This document shows positions 38,214 through 46,358 of a DNA stretch of 64,000 nucleotides, piece after piece; the first letter of the stretch is position 1, and each line of letters starts with the position of its first letter. The notes under the pieces were generated by a model. It did no database searches. It was not told where the DNA came from and saw only the letters and a program-made list of their open reading frames with translations. Both the position numbers and the translations under genes were made by a program. This stretch comes from an uncultured Eggerthellaceae bacterium (GTDB taxonomy: Bacteria > Actinomycetota > Coriobacteriia > Coriobacteriales > Eggerthellaceae), in contig CAJTXX010000005.1 of NCBI GenBank assembly GCA_910584145.1, forward strand, positions 14,647-78,646. The letters run 5' to 3'.

Positions 38214-38448
38214 CGCTCTCAAAGCCGCTGGCTGTATCAGCGAGGAGGATTACATCGAGCAGAAAGCTCGAAAGATGGCCTATGTCGCCGCGCTCGATTC
38301 GCTCGCCGCAGGAAACGAAACCTACGTCGAGCAGAGCGCGTTCGAGGAGCTGCTGGAGCAGATGCGCGAGACGGCATCAGCTCCTACGCAGGAGGAAATC
38401 AACACGGCGAACATCGACTACCTGATGATGGTTGGAGGCGAATGGTAA
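38140..38448 (+). CDS. Phage protein between DGR and lysis genes, 102 aa
   Basis: An acidic helical protein (MDENNGIVTRINEFTNLLSQ). ATG 38140 is the better start since aaaggagg ends 7 bp before it (ATG 38134 is too close). It contains GCISEEDYIEQKARKMAYVA, which resembles the short helix-turn segments of XkdX-type proteins, as encoded next. It probably belongs to the baseplate/lysis junction. Confidence 0.6.
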   Translation: MDENNGIVTRINEFTNLLSQMYDADALKAAGCISEEDYIEQKARKMAYVAALDSLAAGNETYVEQSAFEELLEQMRETASAPTQEEINTANIDYLMMVGGEW

Positions 38449-38612
38449 TGGCAAGCAAGAAGCATTCAGTGCGGTTCACGACCGTTAAGCACCACTATGA
38501 CCGCGCCATCTGGTCTAAGGCGATGGTCGCCAAGGCCGTGTCGCTGGGACACATCACCGAAGCGGAGTACGAGGAGATTTGTGGTTCCGCGCTTGAAAAA
38601 ACGGAGGGGTAA
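38448..38612 (+). CDS. XkdX-family protein, 54 aa
   Basis: ATG 38448 shares a base with the preceding stop; ends TAA 38612. AIWSKAMVAKAVSLGHITEA followed by EYEEICG fits the XkdX family (W-K--V---V--G-IT-EEY-EI-G), tiny proteins found after tail-fibre genes in Firmicutes and actinobacterial siphoviruses. The exact role is unknown. Confidence 0.75.
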   Translation: MASKKHSVRFTTVKHHYDRAIWSKAMVAKAVSLGHITEAEYEEICGSALEKTEG

Positions 38613-38615
38613 AAA

Positions 38616-39023
38616 GTGGAGACACTCTTTCATATCCTCACGACGGTTGCTTGCAGCTTGATTGTGGCGTTGGTCACTTGGGCGATAACCAAAGCGACCA
38701 CGAAAGCGAAGAACTTCACTGACGAGCATCACGAGCTAATCGAAATCAAGGACGAGTTCAAGGAGCTTATGGAGCAGCACGTGATTCTAATGGAATCACA
38801 ACGTAACCAGCTCAAAGCTCAAATCGTCGAGATATACGAGAGAGCGAAAGCCCGCAAGGATGACCCTAACTGGGGCAAGTCTTGGTGCATATCGTTCATG
38901 GAACTAGACACGCTCAACCGTCTTGCTGATAGCTACTTCGCGCTAGAGGGTAATCACTACATCCATTCAATCGTGAAGAAAGCCAACGAAATGGACGTTG
39001 GAGGTGAGGAGATACCGATATGA
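38616..39023 (+). CDS. Membrane-anchored coiled-coil protein (lysis module)
   Basis: A 135-residue protein with an N-terminal membrane helix (LFHILTTVACSLIVALVTWA, residues 4-23) followed by a long coiled coil (ELIEIKDEFKELMEQHVILM). GTG 38616 follows acggagggg. In the lysis region such proteins may be holin partners or anti-holins. Not assigned more precisely. Confidence 0.6.
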   Translation: METLFHILTTVACSLIVALVTWAITKATTKAKNFTDEHHELIEIKDEFKELMEQHVILMESQRNQLKAQIVEIYERAKARKDDPNWGKSWCISFMELDTLNRLADSYFALEGNHYIHSIVKKANEMDVGGEEIPI

Positions 39024-39352
39024 GAGGAAAACACGTTAAGGCTGGCATAAAAGGCAGCACTGTCATCATCGCTGCTATGTACGTCCTTTGGATTTGGTAC
39101 ATAGTGGCGCAGGTGTGGACTTATGCCAACTACGGCTCTTGGATTCCATCCGAAATGACCTACGCGACCGCAGCTTGCTTCATCGTCGAAACGGTTGCGC
39201 TCGCTCGCATCAGGATGGCGAAAGAGGGCTACATCGTTCCAAAGAAGAAGCCCAATCAGTTCCTTCAGCGAATCGGCATTGCCGAAGATGACGAGCTGGA
39301 GGAAATAGCGCAAGAGATAAGCGAAATGAACAAGGAGGCCAATCATGGCTAG
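39020..39352 (+). CDS. Two-pass membrane protein (lysis module)
   Basis: A 110-residue protein with two predicted membrane helices (about 13-35, STVIIAAMYVLWIWYIVAQV; about 48-65, TYATAACFIVETVALARIR) and a charged cytoplasmic C-terminus (DDELEEIAQEISEMNKE). Size and position fit a holin or holin-associated protein. It overlaps its neighbours at both ends. Confidence 0.6.
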   Translation: MRGKHVKAGIKGSTVIIAAMYVLWIWYIVAQVWTYANYGSWIPSEMTYATAACFIVETVALARIRMAKEGYIVPKKKPNQFLQRIGIAEDDELEEIAQEISEMNKEANHG

Positions 39353-39629
39353 TAAACTGACAAGCCGCAAGTTTTGGGTGGCGGTCGCCGCCGCGCTCGG
39401 AAGCATCGGCACGGGCATTGCAGGTATGGTCATCGGCGACATCGACCTGACGAAGCTAGGCGCAATCCTGCTCGTCCTGTCTGGGGGCATCTACGCTTTC
39501 TGCGAGGCTTACGTCGATGGCAAGAGCCTGTCTGCTAACACCACGACCACGAGCCTGTCTGCCAACACGACCGACAAGGCTATCGTGGCAAAGGCACTTG
39601 GCGGTGAGACGAATGAGCCAAAGGAGTAG
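39345..39629 (+). CDS. Holin
   Basis: A 94-residue protein with two hydrophobic segments: KFWVAVAAALGSIGTGIAGM and LGAILLVLSGGIYAFCEAYV, then a hydrophilic tail with a small duplication (SLSANTT occurs twice). The SRKFWVAVAAALGS start is typical of class II holins. It would form the membrane lesion that releases the endolysin encoded two genes later. Confidence 0.8.
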   Translation: MASKLTSRKFWVAVAAALGSIGTGIAGMVIGDIDLTKLGAILLVLSGGIYAFCEAYVDGKSLSANTTTTSLSANTTDKAIVAKALGGETNEPKE

Positions 39630-40326
39630 GAGCTTTTTCGGGGCTGCCGCAATCCTTCTTATAGTCGCTTTTGTGTTGACCTCCTGCACAGCTCAAACGC
39701 AGGGGGTCAACGACTATTCGGGGGATGTTCTCGAAGTATCAGACCATCCCTACAAGTGGCATCTGAACTACGGCGAGGACATGCAGTTGCCAGAGCTACC
39801 TACGGGCTGCGAGGCGACTGCTGGAGCAACGATGATGCGCATGAACGGCATCCTCGTAACGAAGGAGGACGTAGCCGACGCAATGCCGAAGTCCGACGAG
39901 GATTTCGTCTACAGCTTCATCGGCGACCCTTATTCCTATAGCGGGTGGGCTTGCTCAGCCCCGTGCCTCACGAACACCCTCAACGGGTTTTTGGATGTTG
40001 AGGAGCAGTTCGCAGCAGTGGAGCTGACAGGAACGCCTTTGCAAGAGCTTCCAACGCCTTGCTGCGTGTGGGTGACTATCGACATAGAGACACCGCAGCC
40101 AGCGGTGCGCGAGCAGGACGGCTACGGTCTGTTCCGTAATTCTCACTGCGTCGTTCTTCGAGGCATTCACGACGACAAGGCTTCAGTCATCGACCCACTG
40201 GGCGGCGACCCTGATTACGACCTAGAGCAATTCGAGAGCGTCTACAACGCTATGGGTAGGCAAGCGGTCTACGTGGCCGACATCGACACGGCAGTACGCA
40301 TCATTTCAGATAGGGGTGTGGGCTAA
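39613..40326 (+). CDS. C39-like peptidase lipoprotein
   Basis: A 237-residue protein with a lipoprotein signal (SFFGAAAILLIVAFVLTSC; lipobox LTSC, Cys25) and a C39/papain-like domain: catalytic Cys in ELPTGCEATAGATMMRMNGI, His in NSHCVVLRGIHDD and Asp/Asn in SVIDPLGGDPDY. It overlaps the holin gene by 17 bp. It may act on peptidoglycan or surface proteins in lysis, or be expressed from the prophage as a superinfection-exclusion lipoprotein; the sequence does not decide. Confidence 0.75.
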   Translation: MSQRSRSFFGAAAILLIVAFVLTSCTAQTQGVNDYSGDVLEVSDHPYKWHLNYGEDMQLPELPTGCEATAGATMMRMNGILVTKEDVADAMPKSDEDFVYSFIGDPYSYSGWACSAPCLTNTLNGFLDVEEQFAAVELTGTPLQELPTPCCVWVTIDIETPQPAVREQDGYGLFRNSHCVVLRGIHDDKASVIDPLGGDPDYDLEQFESVYNAMGRQAVYVADIDTAVRIISDRGVG

Positions 40327-41411
40327 TGGCATACTTCGCACAGGCATCCATTGACGAGAACGGCAAAATTGCTGGCGGAGCGGCTGGAAATCAAAACGGT
40401 AAGGAGCTGAACACGTGCAACGCATATTCCAGCTCCAGCAAGCCGTGGTTCTCGATTATCGCGCTGAACCCTGCGGTTCTCGCAGAGATTAACAATCAGC
40501 TCAAACGAGCAGTAGCCAATCGCTATATCGGCTATGACCAGAACCAGCGCAACACAATCATCATTCAGGCTAAGAAGGTCGGCTGGGACTTGGGGGCAAT
40601 CGACATCGCTTGCGAGTGCGACTGTTCATCCCTCTTGGCTGCGGCGATGATTTGTGCTGTCTACAGGGTTATCGGCACTGCTGCTGGCGACGAGGTTTAC
40701 AACGCCCTCTATGCTGGCGGCAACCTTCCCGCAACGAGCAACTTCAAGAGCAAGCTGTCCTCGCTCGGCAAATACTTCAAGACGGGCAACGCGTCCTACA
40801 CGGTGGGCTATGGCCTCGTGCGCGATGGTCATGCGGTCGGCGTTGTCGATGCTCTGGTCACGGCTGGCAAGCTGTTGTCTGGAGCAACGTCAACGGCAAG
40901 CCTTGCATCTTCCAAGTACCCGTGCAAAGGCTGGACTGGCGCGGAAGTCACGCGTCTGCAACAGGCTCTTATCGCCAAGGGTTACTCTTGCGGCTCCGCT
41001 GGCGTTGACGGCTCGTTCGGCAGCGATACCGACGCAGCGGTGCGCAAGTTCCAGACCGACCGAGGGCTGGAGGTTGACGGCATCGTTGGCCCGATGACAC
41101 AGACGGCTCTCTACAGCAGTTCAACCAACGCCGCAACACCTGCATCGAGCTATCCGACGGGCGAGTACGTCACCTGTGTCAGCAACCTCAACGTGAGGGT
41201 GAATGCTGGCACGGGCTATGCGGCCAAGAGCAAGAGCCAACTCACGGCAGACGGCCAGAAGCATTCCAACGCTGCTGGTCAGCTCAACAGCGGCACTGCT
41301 GTAACCGTGATGGAGGTCAAGAACGATTCTGGCGGCAATCCTTGGGGAAGGATTCCTAGTGGTTGGATATGCCTCCAATGGAACGGCGAGCCTTACGTCA
41401 CCAAGCGGTAG
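40326..41411 (+). CDS. Endolysin (NlpC/P60-like, PG-binding and SH3 domains)
   Basis: A 361-residue lysin. Residues 1-180 form a Cys/His peptidase of NlpC/P60-amidase type (CECDCSSLLAAAMICAVYRV with the likely catalytic Cys; VRDGHAVGVVDAL with His). Residues about 198-262 are a PG_binding_1 repeat (GAEVTRLQQALIAKGY, VRKFQTDRGLEVDGIVGPMT). Residues about 280-361 are an SH3b domain (LNVRVNAGTGYAAKSKSQLT, VKNDSGGNPWGRIPSGWICL). No signal peptide is seen, so export depends on the holin. Confidence 0.9.
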   Translation: MAYFAQASIDENGKIAGGAAGNQNGKELNTCNAYSSSSKPWFSIIALNPAVLAEINNQLKRAVANRYIGYDQNQRNTIIIQAKKVGWDLGAIDIACECDCSSLLAAAMICAVYRVIGTAAGDEVYNALYAGGNLPATSNFKSKLSSLGKYFKTGNASYTVGYGLVRDGHAVGVVDALVTAGKLLSGATSTASLASSKYPCKGWTGAEVTRLQQALIAKGYSCGSAGVDGSFGSDTDAAVRKFQTDRGLEVDGIVGPMTQTALYSSSTNAATPASSYPTGEYVTCVSNLNVRVNAGTGYAAKSKSQLTADGQKHSNAAGQLNSGTAVTVMEVKNDSGGNPWGRIPSGWICLQWNGEPYVTKR

Positions 41412-41417
41412 CATCAT

Positions 41418-41447
41418 GGGCGCATCTTCGGGTGCGCCCTCTTTTCT
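41418..41447 (+). terminator. Terminator at the right end of the prophage
   Basis: GGGCGCA-tcttcggg-TGCGCCC then TCTTTTCTT, just after the endolysin gene. It closes the late transcript near the attachment site. Confidence 0.75.
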
Positions 41448-41470
41448 TCTGCCCGTTTACGGGTGGGATT
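41448..41470. other. Probable right prophage boundary (attR region)
   Basis: Between the endolysin terminator and the host pilin-like frame, base composition shifts to the GC-rich host type. The left attachment site is not in the window, so the core cannot be defined; the boundary lies somewhere in about 41,448-41,510. Confidence 0.5.
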
Positions 41471-41594
41471 CCCAAATAGCTATCATCAACTCACCTGTGT
41501 ATTAGTGGTGATAGCCATCCTCGCCATAACGGTGTTCCGGCCGAAGCTGGAAGAGCTGTGGGAAGCCATATCGAGCGGTATAAACAGCTTATAG
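41471..41594 (+). pseudogene. 5'-truncated host pilin-like or tad-locus gene
   Basis: A plus-strand frame open toward the prophage and ending at TAG 41592-41594. Its readable part contains LTCVLVVIAILAITVFRPKL followed by EELWEAISSGINSL: one membrane helix and a short amphipathic tail, as in Flp-type pilins or small Tad proteins. There is no good start in the visible part, which suggests that the prophage separates it from its 5' end. A short product from GTG 41510 or nearby cannot be excluded. Confidence 0.5.
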
Positions 41595-41782
41595 GCAGCG
41601 CATGCGGCCAATCGACGGTGGAATACACGGTGGTGCTGGGCGCGCTGCTGTGCGTGGTGGCGGGCTTGGGCGCGCTGGCTTCCGCCGTGGGCGATGGCGT
41701 GCTGGTGCAGCATGCCATCGCGGCGGCCTCTCACCATGTGGAAGGCTCGGTGGGAGGTGCCATAGATGCGTTCTGCTACTGA
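41558..41782 (+). CDS. Flp/TadE-like pilin-type membrane protein
   Basis: A 74-residue protein with the prepilin-like motif GQSTVEYTVVLGALLCVVAG: a short basic leader, Gly, Glu at +5 and a hydrophobic helix, the arrangement processed by TadV/FppA prepilin peptidase. GTG 41558 overlaps the preceding truncated gene. It probably belongs to the tad (tight adherence) pilus locus with the next three genes. Confidence 0.65.
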   Translation: MGSHIERYKQLIGSACGQSTVEYTVVLGALLCVVAGLGALASAVGDGVLVQHAIAAASHHVEGSVGGAIDAFCY

Positions 41783-42266
41783 GCGCTGCCGGGGGCAGGC
41801 TACGGTGGAAGCTGCGTTCGCCCTGCCCATCTTGATGGTGCTGGCGCTGCTGCTGGTGCAGCCGGGCATCGTGCTGTACGACCGTATCGCCATGCAGAGC
41901 GCAGCAGCTGAGGGGTGCCGCTTGCTGGCGACGGCGGGCGGCGACGCGCAGATGTGCGAAGACTTCATCCGCCGGCGGTTATCGGCGGTGCCGCAGGCGG
42001 ATATCTTCCATGTGCATAGCAGCGGGTGCAGCTGGGATATCGCGCTCGATGGAGACGATGGCTCGGGCACGGCGCGGGTGTCCATAACGAATCAGGTGCA
42101 GCCGCTGCCGTTGCTCGGCGCTGGTGCTGGGTTGCTGGGCCTGACGAACGCAGCAGGCAATCTGGAGGTGCGGGTGGAATGCGAGCAGCAGGTGCAGCCC
42201 GATTGGGCGGTGGCCTCCGCCGGCGGGCAGCCGATGGGGGACATGGTAGGGGCGTGGGGGAGATGA
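41766..42266 (+). CDS. TadE-like pseudopilin
   Basis: A 166-residue protein with the TadE motif CRGQATVEAAFALPILMVLA (Gly-Gln-x-x-x-Glu, then a hydrophobic helix) at residues 9-28 and a beta-rich exported domain. TadE-like pseudopilins assist assembly of Flp pili. It overlaps the preceding gene by 17 bp and the next by 4 bp, so this is one operon. Confidence 0.8.
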   Translation: MRSATERCRGQATVEAAFALPILMVLALLLVQPGIVLYDRIAMQSAAAEGCRLLATAGGDAQMCEDFIRRRLSAVPQADIFHVHSSGCSWDIALDGDDGSGTARVSITNQVQPLPLLGAGAGLLGLTNAAGNLEVRVECEQQVQPDWAVASAGGQPMGDMVGAWGR

Positions 42267-44434
42267 GCCGAGGCGAGCGCATGCGGTCGCGCTGCGGGCT
42301 GCTCCGGGCGCGGGTCGCCTTGCGCGATGAGCATGGGATGACCACGGTCAGCATGGCGGTGTGCATCTTCTTGTCGGTCGCTCTCATCTTCACCGGGGCG
42401 CAGCTCTACCGGGTGCAGAGCGCGGGGGCTGGCATACAGGAGGTGGCCGACACGGCGGCGCTGGCGGCCGAGAACGAGGTGGCGGAGTTCATGGTAGCTG
42501 CGAACACCTGCGATGCCGTCGTGCTCAGCATGACCCTGCTCGCGGGAGCCATGTACGGGGCTGGCGTGGTGGCGGCTTGCGTGCCTCCCCTAGCGGAGCT
42601 GTCGGCGAGCTTGATAGAGACGGGCGCGAAGGTGGCCGAGGCGCGCGACCGCTTCCGTGACACGGCATGCGAGGGGCTCGAGCAGTTGCAGCGGCTGCTG
42701 CCGTTCTTGGCGGCGGCGAACGCTGCTGGCGCAGCGCGAGCGAATAGCGGAGCCGCATCGGGTGCTGAGTATGCTGCCATAGCGATGCTCGTCCCCGCGA
42801 ACGGCGAGCCGCTGGCTCGGCCGAGCGATGATCTGGCCGAGGTGGGCGATGCGGTGGAAGAGGGAGCCCCTGCGATACGCGAGACAGCCGCTGCGGCCGA
42901 GCAGGCAGCACGGGAAGCGCAGGAGGCGAAGACGCGCGGCTTCATGGCCGATTGCGGCGCGTATCCGGGCCGCTGCATGTATGAGCGCACGTTGCCGTGG
43001 GAAGAGAGGTTCGGCGGGTTCGCCGATGATTCGAATGCCTTGTATGCGAGCGTCGATGCCTGGTCGTTCCAGGCCGCCTATCGACGAGCGCAAGCATACT
43101 TCATAGCGCGGGCGGAATGCGATGACCTTGAGGTGACCTCGAACATCGAGCAAAAAGCCGATATGGTGCTGCGAGCTCGCTACTATGTATATGTTACGCG
43201 GCTGCTCGAGGATGGCGAGCAGGAGAACCTGGCGGGCGACACGGTACGGTTTCCGGAATTCGTCAACTCGATGGCCGACCTGCGCGCGACATCCCTCTAT
43301 ACCGAGATGCGCTATCCGGTGACCGAGGGCGAGGCGGGCGAGATGATGCATGTTTATGCAGATTGCCCGGGAGCAGGTGGATGGGTGCGCTCAGGTTCGA
43401 TCGAGGAGCTGGAAACCGGCAGCTTCACCACGTGCCCGTATTGCAAGTTCGTTCCGTCCGACTTGGCGAATGTCGGCTCCATCAATAGCCATGTGGACAC
43501 CGGCTTCGAATATCACTACGAGATCGTGCGGAAAGCGGCTGACGAGTATAACGAGGCGATGGAGCGCCTCGACCCTTTGAAAGAGCAGGTCGAGGGTGCG
43601 GCGGGCGGCCTGTTCGACCAGCTCGGCGCGCTCGTGGCAGATGTCGGGTCGCAGCGCATCCATGCGCAGCCGCCCGGCCGGTCTGGCGCTATCGCCATGA
43701 CGGTGGATACTGCTCGCGTCGGTGCCGATGCGGGGTTCGAGAGCTCGTTCATCGCCGGCGGTCAGACATTGGGCCTGCGCGCGGCGGTATCGGGCGCCAC
43801 CTTGGTAGGCGATTCCTCTGATAGCGGCTCGTCGGTGATAACGTCGCTGCTCGATGGGTTCGCGGGCGACGGCGGCGCTGCGGTGGGCGCCGCGCGCGTG
43901 GCGCTGGATTGCTGGTCGGGGCTCTTGCGCGCCTATGAGGATGGGCAGCAGGCGCTGAGCGATGGGTTGGAACGGGCGCTCGACGGCATCCCCGTGGCAT
44001 CAGCGAGCGGGTTGGGCGCTTGGGCGTCGGGCGCTTTGCAAGAGACGATGGGCGCGGCCGGCCTAGAACCGGTGCAGCTCGATGCCTTGAAGCCGGTGAC
44101 AGTGGGCACTGCCGATGTGGCGCAGGCCGATACCGGCCAGCTCTCAGTGAGGTTCATGCAGGTGAAGCAGGCAGCCCTTGCCGCTTCGAGCTCATCGACC
44201 GATCTGTTCTCGGCGTTGGCGGCAGGTGCGCAGGCGCAGATGGAGGCTGCCGGCATCGAGGGCGATGGGGTGGTGGTGGCGCAGGTGGAGTTCCCGATAG
44301 GGGATGCCATCATGCCCATCACGATAGCGGTGCCCCCGGCGGCTGAGGGTGGCGACATGAGCGTGGTCGCGCAGTGCATCGACGCCGTCGCGGCAGCGGC
44401 AGCATGGGTGAGCGGCGTCAGGTCGTGGCAGTGA
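42263..44434 (+). CDS. Large Tad-locus exported protein (TadG-like)
   Basis: A 723-residue protein with an N-terminal hydrophobic helix (MTTVSMAVCIFLSVALIFTG, about residues 25-45), as in TadG-type proteins that carry an N-terminal anchor and a large exported part. The rest is Ala-rich and helical, with a central cysteine-bearing section (ADCPGAGGWVRSG, FTTCPYCKF) that could bind metal. No von Willebrand domain is recognised. ATG 42263 overlaps the TadE-like stop (ATGA). Confidence 0.65.
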   Translation: MSRGERMRSRCGLLRARVALRDEHGMTTVSMAVCIFLSVALIFTGAQLYRVQSAGAGIQEVADTAALAAENEVAEFMVAANTCDAVVLSMTLLAGAMYGAGVVAACVPPLAELSASLIETGAKVAEARDRFRDTACEGLEQLQRLLPFLAAANAAGAARANSGAASGAEYAAIAMLVPANGEPLARPSDDLAEVGDAVEEGAPAIRETAAAAEQAAREAQEAKTRGFMADCGAYPGRCMYERTLPWEERFGGFADDSNALYASVDAWSFQAAYRRAQAYFIARAECDDLEVTSNIEQKADMVLRARYYVYVTRLLEDGEQENLAGDTVRFPEFVNSMADLRATSLYTEMRYPVTEGEAGEMMHVYADCPGAGGWVRSGSIEELETGSFTTCPYCKFVPSDLANVGSINSHVDTGFEYHYEIVRKAADEYNEAMERLDPLKEQVEGAAGGLFDQLGALVADVGSQRIHAQPPGRSGAIAMTVDTARVGADAGFESSFIAGGQTLGLRAAVSGATLVGDSSDSGSSVITSLLDGFAGDGGAAVGAARVALDCWSGLLRAYEDGQQALSDGLERALDGIPVASASGLGAWASGALQETMGAAGLEPVQLDALKPVTVGTADVAQADTGQLSVRFMQVKQAALAASSSSTDLFSALAAGAQAQMEAAGIEGDGVVVAQVEFPIGDAIMPITIAVPPAAEGGDMSVVAQCIDAVAAAAAWVSGVRSWQ

Positions 44435-44886
44435 TGGGCCGCGCGGGCGCTGCGGGGCGGCGCAAGCTCGCGGCCCGGGATGGCCAGATGGCCGTCGAAC
44501 TCGCTGTGGTGCTGCCGGTGGTCTTGGTGATAGCGGTCATCGCGGTGAATGCGTGCGCATTCTTCAGCGAGTGCGCGCGGTTCGACCGCATCGGCAGGAA
44601 TGCGGTGCGCGTGGTGGCGGCATCGCCTGCGTATGAGCAGGATGCGGGCGCTTCGGCCGATCAGGTGAGGGCTGCTATCGAAGAGCAGATGGGTGCCGCA
44701 TGCAGCGACTACCGCGTGACGGCAGAGCAGAGCGATGGCTATCTGCGCTTCACCATGACGATGAGCTATGAGCCCACCTTATTCGGGATGGGTTTGCGCC
44801 AGAGCATCTTCGGGGTCGATCTGCCGAAGCTCAGCCATAGCGCTGCGCTCGCGGTGGACCGCTACAAGCCGGGGATGCTGTTCTGA
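44434..44886 (+). CDS. TadE/TadF-like pseudopilin
   Basis: A 150-residue protein with ARDGQMAVELAVVLPVVLVI near residues 14-33, again the Glu-containing pseudopilin motif before a hydrophobic helix. The exported domain is about 100 residues. Start ATG 44434 shares a base with the preceding stop; ATG 44404 upstream is an alternative. It is the third prepilin-like protein in a row. Confidence 0.75.
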   Translation: MGRAGAAGRRKLAARDGQMAVELAVVLPVVLVIAVIAVNACAFFSECARFDRIGRNAVRVVAASPAYEQDAGASADQVRAAIEEQMGAACSDYRVTAEQSDGYLRFTMTMSYEPTLFGMGLRQSIFGVDLPKLSHSAALAVDRYKPGMLF

Positions 44887-44902
44887 AGGAAGGAGCAGAT
44901 GG

Positions 44903-45421
44903 ATGGAAGAGGAGTTGGAGGCCCTGTCGGTGCAGCGTCGGCGTGCGGGTAATGCCGCGGTGGTGGTGGCGGTGCTCGCGGCGGCGCTCACAGGCGCGTG
45001 CATGGTGGGCAGCGAGGCGGCAGCTGGTGAGCGGCGCGGGGCGCTCGCGGGCACGGTGTGGGAAGCGATGCAGCAGGGCGGCACGGCAGCAGAAGCGCTG
45101 GCGAGCGTCGGGCTCGCTGAGGCAGCCCCCGATCAGGTGCCCGATTGGTTCGTGCAGGAAGTGGCAGCTTTGCAGGATGGGTGGGCTGTGCGCGCGACGG
45201 AGGCCTGGGATGTCGTTGATATAGCGTGCAGCTCCGGTACCGCGACGCTGCGCGCCGGCATCGAGGAGCAGCTGACGGCGAGGGGCTGGGTGCAGTGCCC
45301 CACCGGAGCGGATGGCCAAGATACCTATATGAAGGATGAGGGAGGATGCACATGGATGATGGTGGCATACAGCGAGACGAGCGGCGCAGCGGACGCGGTA
45401 TTGCGTATCCTTCGCGCTTGA
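44903..45421 (+). CDS. Predicted exported/lipoprotein of the tad cluster
   Basis: A 172-residue protein with an N-terminal hydrophobic segment AGNAAVVVAVLAAALTGACM that ends in a lipobox-like LTGAC. The rest is a small soluble domain with one Cys pair (IACSSG, WVQCPTG, GGCTW). ATG 44903 follows gaaggaaggag. It is 16 bp after the pseudopilin gene, so it is probably a pilus accessory lipoprotein. Family not recognised. Confidence 0.6.
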   Translation: MEEELEALSVQRRRAGNAAVVVAVLAAALTGACMVGSEAAAGERRGALAGTVWEAMQQGGTAAEALASVGLAEAAPDQVPDWFVQEVAALQDGWAVRATEAWDVVDIACSSGTATLRAGIEEQLTARGWVQCPTGADGQDTYMKDEGGCTWMMVAYSETSGAADAVLRILRA

Positions 45422-45798
45422 TGCGCCGGGGGGAGGCCCGCTGGCTCATGGACGTGAGCGGCAGAGCCGAGCCGGTGGAGCTCGCCACCACCGCCGCGCA
45501 GCGCCTGCGCGGGATGCTATTCCGCGACCCGGACGAGGTGACCATGCTGCTCGTCCCGTGCCGCGATATCCATACGTTCGGCATGCAGCATCCGCTCGAT
45601 GTGGCGTTCGTGGCGAAAGATGGCGGCGTCTTGGAGGTGCATCGGGAGGTCGGGGTGCGCAAGCGCCTGAAGAACCGGCGCGCCTCGATGGTGGTAGAGC
45701 GGTTCGCACGCACAGGCGATTGGCTGCGGGTGGGCGATGTCATACGGCTGGGAGCTCCCGGAAAGGACGCTCTTCGAGGGGAAGGAGCGGGCCGATGA
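45421..45798 (+). CDS. DUF192 family protein
   Basis: A 125-residue protein matching DUF192: ELATTAAQRLRGMLFRDPDE, MLLVPCRDIHTFGMQHPLDV, AFVAKDGGVLEVHREV and the Arg-rich end. Members are small beta-barrel proteins of unknown function, often encoded near type IV or Tad pilus genes in actinobacteria. ATG 45421 overlaps the preceding stop; ATG 45346 or 45352 would give an N-terminal extension. Confidence 0.82.
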   Translation: MRRGEARWLMDVSGRAEPVELATTAAQRLRGMLFRDPDEVTMLLVPCRDIHTFGMQHPLDVAFVAKDGGVLEVHREVGVRKRLKNRRASMVVERFARTGDWLRVGDVIRLGAPGKDALRGEGAGR

Positions 45799-46073
45799 GG
45801 ACCTGCCCGGTATGCAGAACGGCCATCTTCGACGATATGGATACCTGCTATGGCTGCATGTACCGGTTCGAGGCTGAGCCAGCGACGGGAAGCGGCGGCG
45901 ATGAGCGATCAAGGGCTGATGGCCCGGATAGCGGTGAGGCTGAGACGGGTGGAGCTGTGAGAGGGGTTGCCGGCGGAAGCGGCGACGGGGATGGCTTATC
46001 CCACCATTTCCTGATAGAGCTCGAGCGCTTCCTTCGTGGTTTTCTCCTCGATAGCGGTGTAAAGATCGAGTAA
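45795..46073 (+). CDS. Zinc-ribbon protein, 92 aa
   Basis: ATG 45795 overlaps the DUF192 stop. The N-terminus MRTCPVCRTAIFDDMDTCYG forms a CPVC/CYGC zinc ribbon; the middle is Gly/Ser-rich and disordered; the end (HHFLIELERFLRGFLLDSGV) is a hydrophobic helix. It overlaps the convergent ModE-like gene by 78 bp, which is unusual; the C-terminal half might be non-native if the true stop differs. Confidence 0.6.
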   Translation: MRTCPVCRTAIFDDMDTCYGCMYRFEAEPATGSGGDERSRADGPDSGEAETGGAVRGVAGGSGDGDGLSHHFLIELERFLRGFLLDSGVKIE

Positions 46074-46340
46074 GTCGCTGCCGTTCTGCGTGAGCTGACT
46101 GCCGTGCGCGCCTTCGCGGATGAGCAGTTGCATGCCCAGGGCCTCTTCGGTGTCCTTGATGATGCGCCATGCTTTGCTGTAGGCCATGCCCATGTCCTTG
46201 GCGGCGGCGTTCAGCGACCCCTTCTCGCGCACGCCGCGGCACAGGTTCGCTATGCCGCGGCCGAACACGGAATTGCTCTTCGAATCAGGATTGGTGATAG
46301 AGAGGCGGATGCTGGGTTTGAGCTTGGCGAGTTCTGACAT
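45996..46340 (-). CDS. ModE/LysR-type winged-helix regulator, short
   Basis: A 114-residue minus-strand protein: RGIANLCRGVREKGSLNAAA, KDMGMAYSKAWRIIKDTEEA, ALGMQLLIREG and SQLTQNGSDLLDLYTAIEEK match the N-terminal winged helix of ModE (molybdate regulator). The molybdate-binding C-terminal domains are absent. Such stand-alone forms regulate molybdenum or related genes in anaerobes. It is downstream of thrC on the same strand. Confidence 0.8.
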   Translation of the reverse strand: MSELAKLKPSIRLSITNPDSKSNSVFGRGIANLCRGVREKGSLNAAAKDMGMAYSKAWRIIKDTEEALGMQLLIREGAHGSQLTQNGSDLLDLYTAIEEKTTKEALELYQEMVG

Positions 46341-46358
46341 TGCGGCCCTTCTTTCCCA

